Of a stretch of 64,000 bases of DNA, positions 43,444 through 51,674 are shown piece by piece (the stretch's first letter is position 1; every line of letters begins with the position of its first letter). Source of the DNA: JANNYA01 sp031422315 (lineage in GTDB: Bacteria; Pseudomonadota; Gammaproteobacteria; Xanthomonadales; SZUA-5); assembly GCA_031422315.1 (NCBI GenBank), contig JANOQN010000068.1, forward strand, positions 124,001 through 188,000, written 5' to 3'. The position numbers and the translations under genes were made by a program. Below the pieces are notes generated by a model, which was given only the letters and a program-made list of their open reading frames with translations, did not search any database and was not told where the DNA came from.

Positions 43444-45330
43444 TTGAGCACCTCTCAACCATCAGCACCGCTAAAAACGCCATCTCATGCCGAAGTTTTA
43501 CGCAAAGAGATCATCAAGATGGCGTTGTACGCCACGCTTGCGCTGCTAGCGATTCCAGGGTTTTCGTATTGGTTTTCCACGCATGTGGAGGATCATTACG
43601 CGGCTGAGTTGCGTGCGGATTTGCTGGCATCAGTCAAGGCTGATCCGGAATACAGCGCTAGCGATAAGGAAGCCGCGCAAAAGGAAATTAGCGCGATTAC
43701 CGTGCCCAGCTTGTGCAATGGCGACTCGGAGGCGCTGTCAACCATCAAAAGCAACCTGTGCGGCCCGACGCAGGATTTTGGCCAGTTTGAAATTGCCAGA
43801 TGGGTTTCCGGAGCGACGTTCCTACTCGGCTTGTTGACGCTTGCCGGTATTGCCGCGCTAGCTTGGACTGGCTACCAAAAGCCGCAGCTGCAGTATGCGG
43901 CCTTCACGACAGGCTGGTGGAGTTTGCGGGTTATTGGCGCGATTGAAGTGGTGGCGCAAGGCGCACTTTTGGTGTGGCTTTCTTATTGGTTAACCGCATA
44001 TTTTGCCAACGTCTATGTCGTCAAGCTGATTTTGATTGCTGCAGGATTAGCAGGTTTTGGTATTTGGGTGGCGTTGAGTGCGATTTTTAAGCGCAGTGAG
44101 ATGCGCAACGAAGTCAACGGCGTGCTCGTTACTCAGGCGAGTGCGCCCGCGCTATGGAGCCGCATTCAACAGTTCGCTAACCAGCTTAAAACCGAGCCGC
44201 CAAAACAGGTGATTGCGGGTATTGACGATAATTTTTTCGTCACGCAAACGCCGATTCAGCTGCCCAATGCCGGCACTGTGGATGGCCGCAGTTTGTACAT
44301 TAGCCTGCCGCTGCTGCGCGTCATGAGCTGGGACGAAGCCGATGCCGTGCTCGCGCATGAACTCGCGCACTTTAGCGGGGGCGATACGCAAGCGAGTGCA
44401 GCGTTGGGGCCCAAGCTCATCGCGTTTGATCAATACAGCCAAACCATGCACGCAGGTGGCATGACGCTGCTGCTGTTGTTCCCACTGAACTTATTTCGCG
44501 CGGCATTTGAGTTTGGCTTCTCGAAAAATAGCCGTGCGCGCGAGTTTCAAGCCGATTCTATCGCTGCAAAAACGACTTCTGCTTCGGCGATTGCGCGTTC
44601 GCTGGTGAAAATTTCTGGCTATTCCAGCTACCGCGCGCAGATTCAAAATGATCTGTTCGCCAACGAAGCTAAGCACGATGGCGCGTTGAATATTCCGGAT
44701 CGATTGGCGAGCGGGCTGAGCGGTTTTACCGCGACCTCACAGTTTTCTGATGCCATGCAAGATGCAGCGATTCCACACCCTTTTGATAGACACCCACCGA
44801 TGCGCGAACGCATGCAAAACGTCGGCCTTATCATCGAACCTGCGGACTATCCATCGGTAGTGCTAGCACCGCCGCAGCAGAGCTGGGTGCAGCTGATTCC
44901 AGAGGCAAATGACATCGAGCAGCGCTTATGGAGCGAATTTGAAAAATCCTTTGCTGATGAGCACGAACAAAGCCTAGCCTATCGCTATCTACCCGCCAAT
45001 GAGCTCGAGCAAGCCTTGGTGCTGAAGTATTTTCCGAATGTCAGTATTGCTTGCAAAAAAGGCGCACAGCTGCAAATCACCTATCGCGGAATTGTAGCCC
45101 CGAATGCGGAAGTGACTTGGGATGACATTAAAACCATGCAATACAACGATGCCAGCATGTTTACTGCGGATAATATCGTGATCGCTACGCCAGTAAAAAA
45201 CGCGGTCGGGCTTGCTAAATCCGTAACACTAAAATTCGCAATCGATACGAAAGACCGTGAACGCGTGCAGGCGCTGATCGGTCAATATTGGCACCGGCAT
45301 CAAGCGATGCGCAGCGTACATCCGCTGTAG
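43444..45330 (+). CDS. M48-family zinc metalloprotease, membrane-anchored
   Basis: About 628 residues. One membrane helix lies near the N-terminus (MALYATLALLAIPGFSYWF) and two or three more around residues 110-210. The protease domain has VLAHELAHFSGGD with the HExxH zinc site at about residue 305 and the third ligand expected in SRAREFQADSIA. Then comes a periplasmic or cytoplasmic C-terminal domain with HPFDRHPPMRERMQNVG, as in Ste24/HtpX relatives. Such proteases clear damaged membrane proteins. The start is unclear: no ATG precedes the first helix, and TTG at 43444 or 43402 are candidates. Confidence 0.88.
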   Translation: MSTSQPSAPLKTPSHAEVLRKEIIKMALYATLALLAIPGFSYWFSTHVEDHYAAELRADLLASVKADPEYSASDKEAAQKEISAITVPSLCNGDSEALSTIKSNLCGPTQDFGQFEIARWVSGATFLLGLLTLAGIAALAWTGYQKPQLQYAAFTTGWWSLRVIGAIEVVAQGALLVWLSYWLTAYFANVYVVKLILIAAGLAGFGIWVALSAIFKRSEMRNEVNGVLVTQASAPALWSRIQQFANQLKTEPPKQVIAGIDDNFFVTQTPIQLPNAGTVDGRSLYISLPLLRVMSWDEADAVLAHELAHFSGGDTQASAALGPKLIAFDQYSQTMHAGGMTLLLLFPLNLFRAAFEFGFSKNSRAREFQADSIAAKTTSASAIARSLVKISGYSSYRAQIQNDLFANEAKHDGALNIPDRLASGLSGFTATSQFSDAMQDAAIPHPFDRHPPMRERMQNVGLIIEPADYPSVVLAPPQQSWVQLIPEANDIEQRLWSEFEKSFADEHEQSLAYRYLPANELEQALVLKYFPNVSIACKKGAQLQITYRGIVAPNAEVTWDDIKTMQYNDASMFTADNIVIATPVKNAVGLAKSVTLKFAIDTKDRERVQALIGQYWHRHQAMRSVHPL

Positions 45331-45402
45331 TCTTGATAGCTCGACCCGCCTACACTGTCATAAAGGCACACTAAACTCTCATCACCCCAAAGAGACTAAC
45401 CC

Positions 45403-46251
45403 ATGGCAACTACCCACACCGAATACGGCAAGTTTATCAACCACTACCGCGCTCTAGATCGCGCGGGCCGCCTGAGTGATACGCCCATTATTTTGAGTGA
45501 GGGTGATTCTTGGTTTTCCACGCCGCTTTACTACAATTTGATCGACTGGTTAGAAGTGCGCGCCCCGAAGGCGGTATTTATTCGGATGGAAAATTCTGGC
45601 GATTTGGCGCTAAATATTTTTAGCGGCGGCAACTTGCGCTCTGTTAGTAGCCGCTTGAAAGCGTTCGAATTTGACGTGTTGCTGCTGAGCGCAGGCGGCA
45701 ATGATTTTGTTGATCGATTCTTGCGTGATACCTTCAAAAGCGCTGCATCAATGAGCCCCGAAGCCGCACTTGAACGGGTTATTGCAACCGGCCGATTTGA
45801 AGACGTGCTGCACGCGTACCAGCGCATGTTGGACGGCGCATTCAAAGCAAGGCCCGGCATCCAGGTTTTGACCCATACCTACGATTACCCGCGCTTGATG
45901 GGCGCGTCCGCCACGCTTAGCGTTGAACAAATCGGTCTAATCGCGCTGTTTAAGCGCAGCATTGGCGATTGGATCGGCAAATACGTCAAGCACGTTTTAG
46001 CGAACGAGGATTTGCAGCGCGCATTTTCCAAGCTTTTGATTGACGCCTTTTTTGAGCGCGTGCTGGAGCCGCTCAAAACTCAATACGGTGACGGCCTACA
46101 CGTGGTCGATTTCCGTGGTCAATTGACTAACGATGTCGATTGGAATGATGAAATGCACCCAAGTGGCGCTGGGTTTGCGCGCTTGGCGGATATTTTTCGA
46201 GTCAAACTGCGCGCAGCGCTGCCTGAGCTTAAGCGTGGCGGCATTGGGTAA
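45403..46251 (+). CDS. SGNH/GDSL-family hydrolase
   Basis: A 282-residue protein. Block I is SEGDSWFSTPL with the nucleophile serine, block III SAGGNDFVDRFL, and block V DEMHPSGAGFARL with the catalytic Asp and His. Such enzymes are esterases or lipases with varied substrates. There is no signal peptide, so it is probably cytosolic. It is 70 bases after the protease gene on the same strand with an AAGAGA ribosome site. Confidence 0.85.
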   Translation: MATTHTEYGKFINHYRALDRAGRLSDTPIILSEGDSWFSTPLYYNLIDWLEVRAPKAVFIRMENSGDLALNIFSGGNLRSVSSRLKAFEFDVLLLSAGGNDFVDRFLRDTFKSAASMSPEAALERVIATGRFEDVLHAYQRMLDGAFKARPGIQVLTHTYDYPRLMGASATLSVEQIGLIALFKRSIGDWIGKYVKHVLANEDLQRAFSKLLIDAFFERVLEPLKTQYGDGLHVVDFRGQLTNDVDWNDEMHPSGAGFARLADIFRVKLRAALPELKRGGIG

Positions 46252-46400
46252 AAATGGACTGACAGTAGTCATGTAAGCCGATCAAATAGTGCGTCGATAG
46301 CGCTCACGACTTTGTTACGCCTTCCCAAATGATAAACACAAATGTTCTGAAACGATGAAATATTGGATCAATTGCGACGATCATTGCTACGTTGACTTTA

Positions 46401-46541
46401 GGGAACTTCTAAAAACCTCATTTTCTAAGTCAAGCTAGGCGCGAATGACAAAAATGGAGGCGGTATATGGTTGATATATAACGACATTTTTTTCTTGAGC
46501 AACGACGCTTCACAACGAAAATGGGGTTTTTAGAGGTTCCC
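46401..46541. mobile_element. MITE-like element with terminal inverted repeats and a likely TTTA target duplication
   Basis: The left end GGGAACTTCTAAAAACCTCA (continuing TTTTC) and the reverse complement of the right end GGGAACCTCTAAAAACCCCA (continuing TTTTC) match at 23 of 25 positions. The 141-bp element is flanked by TTTA at 46397-46400 and 46542-46545. It has no open frame, so it would need a transposase elsewhere. It lies 59 bases before the copper-peptide precursor gene and could affect its promoter. The rest of 46252-46600 shows nothing recognisable. Confidence 0.8.
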
Positions 46542-46600
46542 TTTAGTGATGGCGTAGTCAGCGCGCATTTGTAACAAACCCCTCAATTCAGGAGCATCTT

Positions 46601-46951
46601 ATGAGCATCAAAACAAACTTTACTATAGGTTCCGCAGCACTGTTATTAGCACTGTCCGGCGCTGCGAGCGCAGGCATTTCCAGCACTGACATTGGCGCAG
46701 GCTACATGCAAGTTGGCGAGGAGAAGGCCGAGGACAAGTCTGAGGAAGGGAAATGTGGTGAAGGCAAATGCGGTGAAGGTAAATGCGGCGGGGCAGAGCA
46801 CACTGATGGCGCCGCCGCCGCACCCGCAGGTGAGGCCAAGGCTGAAGAGGGCAAATGTGGTGAAGGCAAGTGTGGCGAAGGCAAGTGCGGTGGCGATAAA
46901 GCTGATGGCACAGAAAAAACCGAAGAAGGCAAATGCGGCGGTATGAATTAG
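46601..46951 (+). CDS. hvfA: HvfA/bufferin-type RiPP precursor with seven EGKCG motifs
   Basis: A 116-residue precursor peptide. An AGGAG ribosome site precedes the ATG. A Sec-type signal ends about GAASAG, sending it to the periplasm. The mature part contains three groups of EGKCG: three in tandem, a spacer (AEHTDGAAAAPAGEAKA), three more in tandem, a second spacer, and a final one before the C-terminus. All seven cysteines lie in these motifs. In the Haemophilus HvfA family, an MNIO enzyme (DUF692) and its partner convert EGKCG cysteines to copper-binding oxazolone/thioamide-type groups. The genes for both enzymes follow at 47.2-48.8 kb. The likely role is copper binding or buffering. Confidence 0.9.
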   Translation: MSIKTNFTIGSAALLLALSGAASAGISSTDIGAGYMQVGEEKAEDKSEEGKCGEGKCGEGKCGGAEHTDGAAAAPAGEAKAEEGKCGEGKCGEGKCGGDKADGTEKTEEGKCGGMN

Positions 46952-47061
46952 CGTTTTTTTTACTAATCTTATCGGATTTCTAGCGGGTGAATTGCGATGC
47001 AATGCTAGGAAATGTTTCGGCCAAACGTGCGCTCGATTTTGCTTACGGCTTCGCCCCACCT

Positions 47062-47204
47062 AGTCATCCCCGCGAAGTCGGGGATCCAAAACAGGTGTCA
47101 GAAATTCATATGAGAGCTATCGCGTCGAAATCTGCGCGTCTTTTCACCTATGAGTACACTGAAAGCTCGGTGCGCCTGGGTTCCCGCCTTCGCGGGAATG
47201 ACGA
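47062..47204. repeat. Inverted-repeat-bounded 142-bp element, copy B
   Basis: Left arm AGTCATCCCCGCGAAGTCGG then GGATCC, followed by the shared ACAGGTGTCAGAAATTCA, and right arm GCCTGGGTTCCCGCCTTCGC then GGGAATGACG. It lies between the precursor gene and the DUF692 enzyme gene. The 46952-47242 gap holds nothing else recognisable. Confidence 0.85.
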
Positions 47205-47242
47205 TAAAGCAGAGGTTTGTTTGCTGCAGTTCGGCCGCGCCA

Positions 47243-48079
47243 TTGAGCACGCAAATCAATAGTCAGCTGCCAGCGAATGCCGCAGGTTTAGGCCTGCGGC
47301 GTTCGCTTTTGCAGGTGACTGAAGCGAACCTGGCAAGTCTGGATTTTTTAGAAATCGCGCCAGAAAACTGGCTAGCCGTTGGCGGAAAATTTGGCCGTGC
47401 GTTAACGCGACTGCGTCAGCAAAAACCACTGATTGCACACGGATTATCGCTTTCATTAGGTGGTCCAAACCCACTGGATAGCGCGCACATCGCGGCAATT
47501 AAGCGCTTTCTTAGCGATTACGATATCGCGGTCTACAGCGAGCATCTAAGCGCGTGCACCGACGATTCGCACCTTTATGATTTGATGCCGATCCCGTTTA
47601 CAAGAGCCATGCTAGCGCGGCTGGTGGAGCGCATCGATAGTGTGCAAAACCAGCTTGGGCAGTGCATTGCAGTGGAAAATTCGTCGTACTATCTATCTTT
47701 AGCCGATGATTTGACTGAGCTGGAGTTCATCCAAGCACTGCTGCAAAAAACCGGCTGCATGCTGTTGCTGGATGTCAACAATGTATATGTCAATAGCGTC
47801 AATCACGGCTATGACGCAGCTGCATTTATCGCCGGCATTCCTATTGATAAGGTAGCTTATATGCACGTTGCCGGGCATCAGCTTGAGTCGCCCGGTTTAA
47901 TTATTGATACGCACGGCAGCCAGGTTTCGACGTCGGTCTGGACGTTGCTGGCACAAAGCTATGCCCGATTTGGCGCAAAACCTACGCTGTTAGAGCGCGA
48001 TTTTGATTTCCCACCGTTCACTGAGCTGCTTGCAGAAGTAGCGCACATTCGCACGCTGATGCAAGTTGACGATGCGTGA
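47243..48079 (+). CDS. hvfB: MNIO (DUF692) multinuclear iron oxidase, HvfB/BufB type
   Basis: About 278 residues with the TIM-barrel DUF692 fold. Conserved segments are FLEIAPENW, SEHLSACTDDSHLYDLMPIP, AVENSSYYLSL, MLLLDVNNVYVNSVNHG, YMHVAGHQLES and DTHGSQVS, which supply the His, Asp, Glu and Asn ligands of the iron cluster. MNIOs oxidise cysteines of a peptide substrate with dioxygen. The reading frame extends upstream to 47150, but that part lies inside repeat copy B; TTG 47243 or ATG 47198 are the realistic starts. It overlaps the partner gene by eight bases. Confidence 0.93.
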   Translation: MSTQINSQLPANAAGLGLRRSLLQVTEANLASLDFLEIAPENWLAVGGKFGRALTRLRQQKPLIAHGLSLSLGGPNPLDSAHIAAIKRFLSDYDIAVYSEHLSACTDDSHLYDLMPIPFTRAMLARLVERIDSVQNQLGQCIAVENSSYYLSLADDLTELEFIQALLQKTGCMLLLDVNNVYVNSVNHGYDAAAFIAGIPIDKVAYMHVAGHQLESPGLIIDTHGSQVSTSVWTLLAQSYARFGAKPTLLERDFDFPPFTELLAEVAHIRTLMQVDDA

Positions 48080-48791
48080 ACTTGATGGCGATTTGACGCT
48101 TCAGCGCCGCTTCGCCGCGCATGTGCGCGCGCCGGCAGTCAACTTTTTGCCTGAGTTCGATGACGCTCGGTTAGCGGTGTACCGACGGCTATTTTTCAAC
48201 AATGTTTATGGGCTTTTGGCCAGTAATTTTCCAGTGGCTTTTAAGATCATTGGCGCACCAAAATGGCGAATGCTGTGCCGCGCGTTCTATGCCGAGCACG
48301 CCTGTCACAATCCAAGATTTACCGAATTTGCCAGCCAGTTTTTAGACTTCGCCGCAGCACGGCCCGAACTGTTTAAGCAACCCGATTTTTTGGGCGAGCT
48401 GCTGCATTACGAATATGTCGAGACTGAGCTGACGCTGGCCTGTGATCCTGCAGAAACCTTGATGCAGCCTAGCTCAAAAACTTCGAGTATTGAGCTCTCA
48501 TCACTCGCAAGGCTACTCGCCTATCGCTATCCCGTGCATCAATTAAGTGAAGTAAATCAGCCTGCAAAAGCACCCGCGCAGCCGACGTTTTTACTGGTGT
48601 GGCGGGATCCTTCAGATCAAGTTCGCTTTGAAGCACTGAGTGCGGGTGCGATGCGATTGTTGCTTCCGCTGGCTGATTCAGCGCTGCCCAAAACTAAGCT
48701 GATTGAAGGCGTTGCTGAGCAAAGCGATGCTCGGGTTTTAGTGGATCGATTGCTGAGTTTGGGGGCGCTCATAATTAGCGACTCAACTTGA
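48072..48791 (+). CDS. hvfC: DUF2063 partner protein, HvfC/BufC type
   Basis: About 239 residues. The N-terminal DUF2063 segment reads RRFAAHVRAP, then LAVYRRLFFNNVYGLLASNF, CRAFYAEHACHNPRF and TEFASQFLDF. This domain binds the leader or core of the precursor and presents it to the MNIO, with which it forms a complex. The C-terminal half is a diverged alpha/beta domain. It begins inside the last codons of the MNIO gene, which fits a fixed stoichiometry. A DoxX-like fourth gene, common in such operons, is not seen here. Confidence 0.9.
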   Translation: MRELDGDLTLQRRFAAHVRAPAVNFLPEFDDARLAVYRRLFFNNVYGLLASNFPVAFKIIGAPKWRMLCRAFYAEHACHNPRFTEFASQFLDFAAARPELFKQPDFLGELLHYEYVETELTLACDPAETLMQPSSKTSSIELSSLARLLAYRYPVHQLSEVNQPAKAPAQPTFLLVWRDPSDQVRFEALSAGAMRLLLPLADSALPKTKLIEGVAEQSDARVLVDRLLSLGALIISDST

Positions 48792-48870
48792 TGTTAATCG
48801 AATTTTTTACTGCTATGCCGACGCGCTAACAAACCGTGAAGACGGTTTTACTGGCAATGCATCACCACCT

Positions 48871-49014
48871 CGTCATTCCCGCGAAGGCGGGAATCCAGGT
48901 ACAGGTGTCAGCATGCTAACCGAGCTTCAAAGCGCCACAATCTACGCGCTATTAGGCTTATAAGTAGACTTAAAGCTCGGCGAGCCTGGGTTCTCGCCTG
49001 CACGGGAATGACGA
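48871..49014. repeat. Inverted-repeat-bounded 142-bp element, copy C
   Basis: Left arm CGTCATTCCCGCGAAGGCGG then GAATCCAGG, ACAGGTGTCAG, a variable centre, then GAGCCTGGGTTCTCGCCTGC and ACGGGAATGACG. The left arm contains ATTCCC-N8-GGGAAT exactly. It fills most of the 380-base gap between hvfC and the permease gene; no other feature was recognised there. Confidence 0.87.
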
Positions 49015-49171
49015 TAAGGCAGCGATTGGCTCTATGCGTCCGCTTTCAATGCACGCTTCCCAAATCCGAACGCGAAATCTCAAACCGAAGCATATTTCGC
49101 CCAGTATCAGCGTCTAATTCGCTGGCATAAAACGTGTATTGCGCCAATCAGAGCATATACGCGAGACTGCA

Positions 49172-51547
49172 ATGAAACTAATTCAAACCCTGCGTAGCCT
49201 CATACGCGCGCCTAGATTTTCCATCAGTGTGATCGTTACGCTGGGCTTGGGTTTGGCGGTTACGCTGATCATGTGGGCCGTGCTTTGGAACGCGGTTTTA
49301 CAGCCTTTGGTTTACCCAAATGCGGGCGAACTTTATGTCGTGCATGCAGAACAGAACGAACAAATTAGCGCTTTAACAAGTGCAGAAGCTGAGCAGCTGC
49401 CAATGCTATTGCCACAGGGCTATAGCATGACGAGCTACTTTTGGAACGGCACGACTTACACGGGTGGCGAACGGAATGAATCCTTGACCACCCTGACGGT
49501 GGCGCCGAATTATTTTGATGTGTTAGGCATCAGGCCGCTGCTAGGCCGTGGCCTAATTGCCAGCGATGGCGACAGCAAAAATGTCGTGATCGGTGAATCA
49601 ACCTGGCGCAAATACTTCAATAGCGATCCAAACATCATCGGCAAAGCTTTCCAAGAAGAGGGCGGTAATAGCGTGATCGTCGGTGTGGCGCCCAAGCAAT
49701 TAGCGCATCCGGCGCGCGATCTTACGTATTTTAAAGCCATAAGTTGGGCAAGTGCGCGGGAACATGCGCCGAGTTATCTCAACGCGCGGTATATGAATGT
49801 GATTTTGCGTGCACCATCTGCTGGCAATCCCGAAACAGTCATGGGAGCACTTGCGGCTGCGCACGCGCGTTTAGGCGAGCAGCTCGGCACACCTGCGCAA
49901 GGGTGGAAGTTGGGAGTGGATTCGTTTGAACAAGCTATTCGCGGTGATGTGCGCGGCCCGCTATTTGCACTTGCCGGGCTGAGCCTGCTCGTGCTGCTAG
50001 TGGCGGCTACCAACGCTGCGCATTTGGTGCTTACGCGTGGAAATCAGCGCGCATCGGCGTTTGCGGTAATGGACGCGCTAGGGGCGTCACGCGGTGATTT
50101 AGCGCGTGTGGTGCTGCTGGAAACTGCGCTGCTCGCGGCCAGTGCGGCTGCGTTTGGCATGATGTTGTGCTGGCTAGTGTGGCGGCTATCGCCTGATTTG
50201 AGTGAAAGCGGCCTGCCGATTGATCCAAGCTTGGGCGCTGGGCTTATTCTCGATGTTCGGCTGGTACTGGTTGCGGCGCTGCTCAGTACGCTGGCTATGC
50301 TGCTAGCGGGCGCTTATCCGGCTTGGAAAATTGCCAAATCAGGTGCCAACGCCGCGCTTCGAGCGCAAAGAAACGGCGCGCGCAGCAAGCATTGGCTGAG
50401 CATTCCAGGTACGGCGCTGTCACTGGTCGCGCTATTTTGTGCGGCATTGTTTTTGCACGCCAGTAGCGCGCTGCGGGATCAGCCGCTTGGCTTAGATGTG
50501 GATGGTGTAGTCAATGCGCAGATTTTTATGCGGGGCGAATCTGATACTGACAACGGCCCACACTTTGCCGCCCGCGCGCAAGCATTGTTAGAAGCGGCGC
50601 AAAAAATACCCGGCGCAAAATCAGTGGCGATCAGCAACGGTGTACCGTTTACGCCAGTGTTTGGGCCCAAGCGCGAACTCAGTGGCGGTCCAGCGATGCA
50701 GGCCAGTGCAGCGCTGCAAAGCACAGTGATTTCCGTGATGGGTGATCCAATAGGCGCGCTCGGCTATCAATTGCGCGCTGGGCGGGCATTTGCCGCAACT
50801 GATAACGCTGGCGCGGCGAAGGTGGTGCTGGTCAGTGAAGGCTTTGCCCGTCAATATTTTGGCAAAACCGAACCACTCGGCGGCACCGTGCAGCTGCCAG
50901 ATCCAGATGGCAAATTGATGCCATTTAGTGTGGTCGGCATTTTGGCAGACGCCCGCCGAGTTGCGCCATATATTGAGCCAAGGCCAGAAGTTTGGGTGCC
51001 GTTCGCGCAGTATCCAGCGCACAGTTTGGCAGTGTTAGTGCGCGGCGCACCGAATGGGCTAAAAGCCGTGCAAGAGGTGATCTGGCAGCAAGATCCAACT
51101 CAAGCAATTTTCCGTGCCTATGACATCAGCGAAGATCTAGCCGCATTGACCGCCGCACCGCGTTTTTTCGCGCGTTTTGCTAGTTTGTTTGGCTGGCTTG
51201 CGCTAACACTGGCGGTGCTGGGCACGTATGCCATCTTGGCATTCAACGTGGCCGAGCGCGCACGTGAATTTGCGCTACGCACCGCGCTGGGTGCTAAACC
51301 TGCGGTTTTGTTGAGCGCATTAGTTCGCGAAAACCTGCATGCACTGCTGCCAGGCATGGCGATAGGCTTGCTGGCAGCGTTCGCAATCGGACGCCAGCTG
51401 CAGGCGGAAGTTTACGGCGCACCCTCACTACTAATGCCCGCTGCGATTGCCAGTGTGCTCGTGTTCGTCACTAGCGTTGTCGCCAGCTTGATTGCCGCAC
51501 GTCCTGCCACAAAAGTGGCGCTCAATGAAACGCTACGGGCGGTTTAG
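49172..51547 (+). CDS. MacB/FtsX-type ABC transporter permease without adjacent ATPase
   Basis: About 791 residues. The N-terminus is a membrane helix (FSISVIVTLGLGLAVTLIMW) and a MacB-like periplasmic domain (VAPNYFDVLGIRPLLGRGL, VVIGESTWRKYF). The first FtsX unit follows (around LFALAGLSLLVLLVAATNAA), then a second periplasmic domain (VSEGFARQYFGKTEPLGGTV) and a second FtsX unit near the C-terminus (REFALRTALGAKPAVLLSAL). This is the eight-helix layout of permeases annotated as FtsX-like/ADOP. The expected ATPase gene is absent from both sides. The ATG at 49172 is preferred over a frame starting at 49139. Confidence 0.85.
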   Translation: MKLIQTLRSLIRAPRFSISVIVTLGLGLAVTLIMWAVLWNAVLQPLVYPNAGELYVVHAEQNEQISALTSAEAEQLPMLLPQGYSMTSYFWNGTTYTGGERNESLTTLTVAPNYFDVLGIRPLLGRGLIASDGDSKNVVIGESTWRKYFNSDPNIIGKAFQEEGGNSVIVGVAPKQLAHPARDLTYFKAISWASAREHAPSYLNARYMNVILRAPSAGNPETVMGALAAAHARLGEQLGTPAQGWKLGVDSFEQAIRGDVRGPLFALAGLSLLVLLVAATNAAHLVLTRGNQRASAFAVMDALGASRGDLARVVLLETALLAASAAAFGMMLCWLVWRLSPDLSESGLPIDPSLGAGLILDVRLVLVAALLSTLAMLLAGAYPAWKIAKSGANAALRAQRNGARSKHWLSIPGTALSLVALFCAALFLHASSALRDQPLGLDVDGVVNAQIFMRGESDTDNGPHFAARAQALLEAAQKIPGAKSVAISNGVPFTPVFGPKRELSGGPAMQASAALQSTVISVMGDPIGALGYQLRAGRAFAATDNAGAAKVVLVSEGFARQYFGKTEPLGGTVQLPDPDGKLMPFSVVGILADARRVAPYIEPRPEVWVPFAQYPAHSLAVLVRGAPNGLKAVQEVIWQQDPTQAIFRAYDISEDLAALTAAPRFFARFASLFGWLALTLAVLGTYAILAFNVAERAREFALRTALGAKPAVLLSALVRENLHALLPGMAIGLLAAFAIGRQLQAEVYGAPSLLMPAAIASVLVFVTSVVASLIAARPATKVALNETLRAV

Positions 51548-51674
51548 AAGCAACTTCGCCGAACTCAACGAGTGTCTCTCGAAAAATGCCATAAACGACT
51601 GTTTCTGATGTGACCTTAGCTTGACGGAGGAGCGAACCATCAAGCCTAAGACAAAAGTTAGCGAGCTTTCTCCG

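Noticed and set aside
46646..47059. 137-residue minus-strand frame over the copper-peptide precursor
   Set aside because: Antisense of a repetitive gene with a clear ribosome site, signal peptide and EGKCG motifs on the plus strand.
47150..47242. N-terminal extension of the MNIO protein
   Set aside because: The extra residues are translated from repeat copy B (for example WVPAFAGMT, a common translation of this palindrome) and are not conserved in the family.
51548..51674. Terminator between the permease and the signalling gene
   Set aside because: No stem followed by a T-tract could be seen in this convergent gap.
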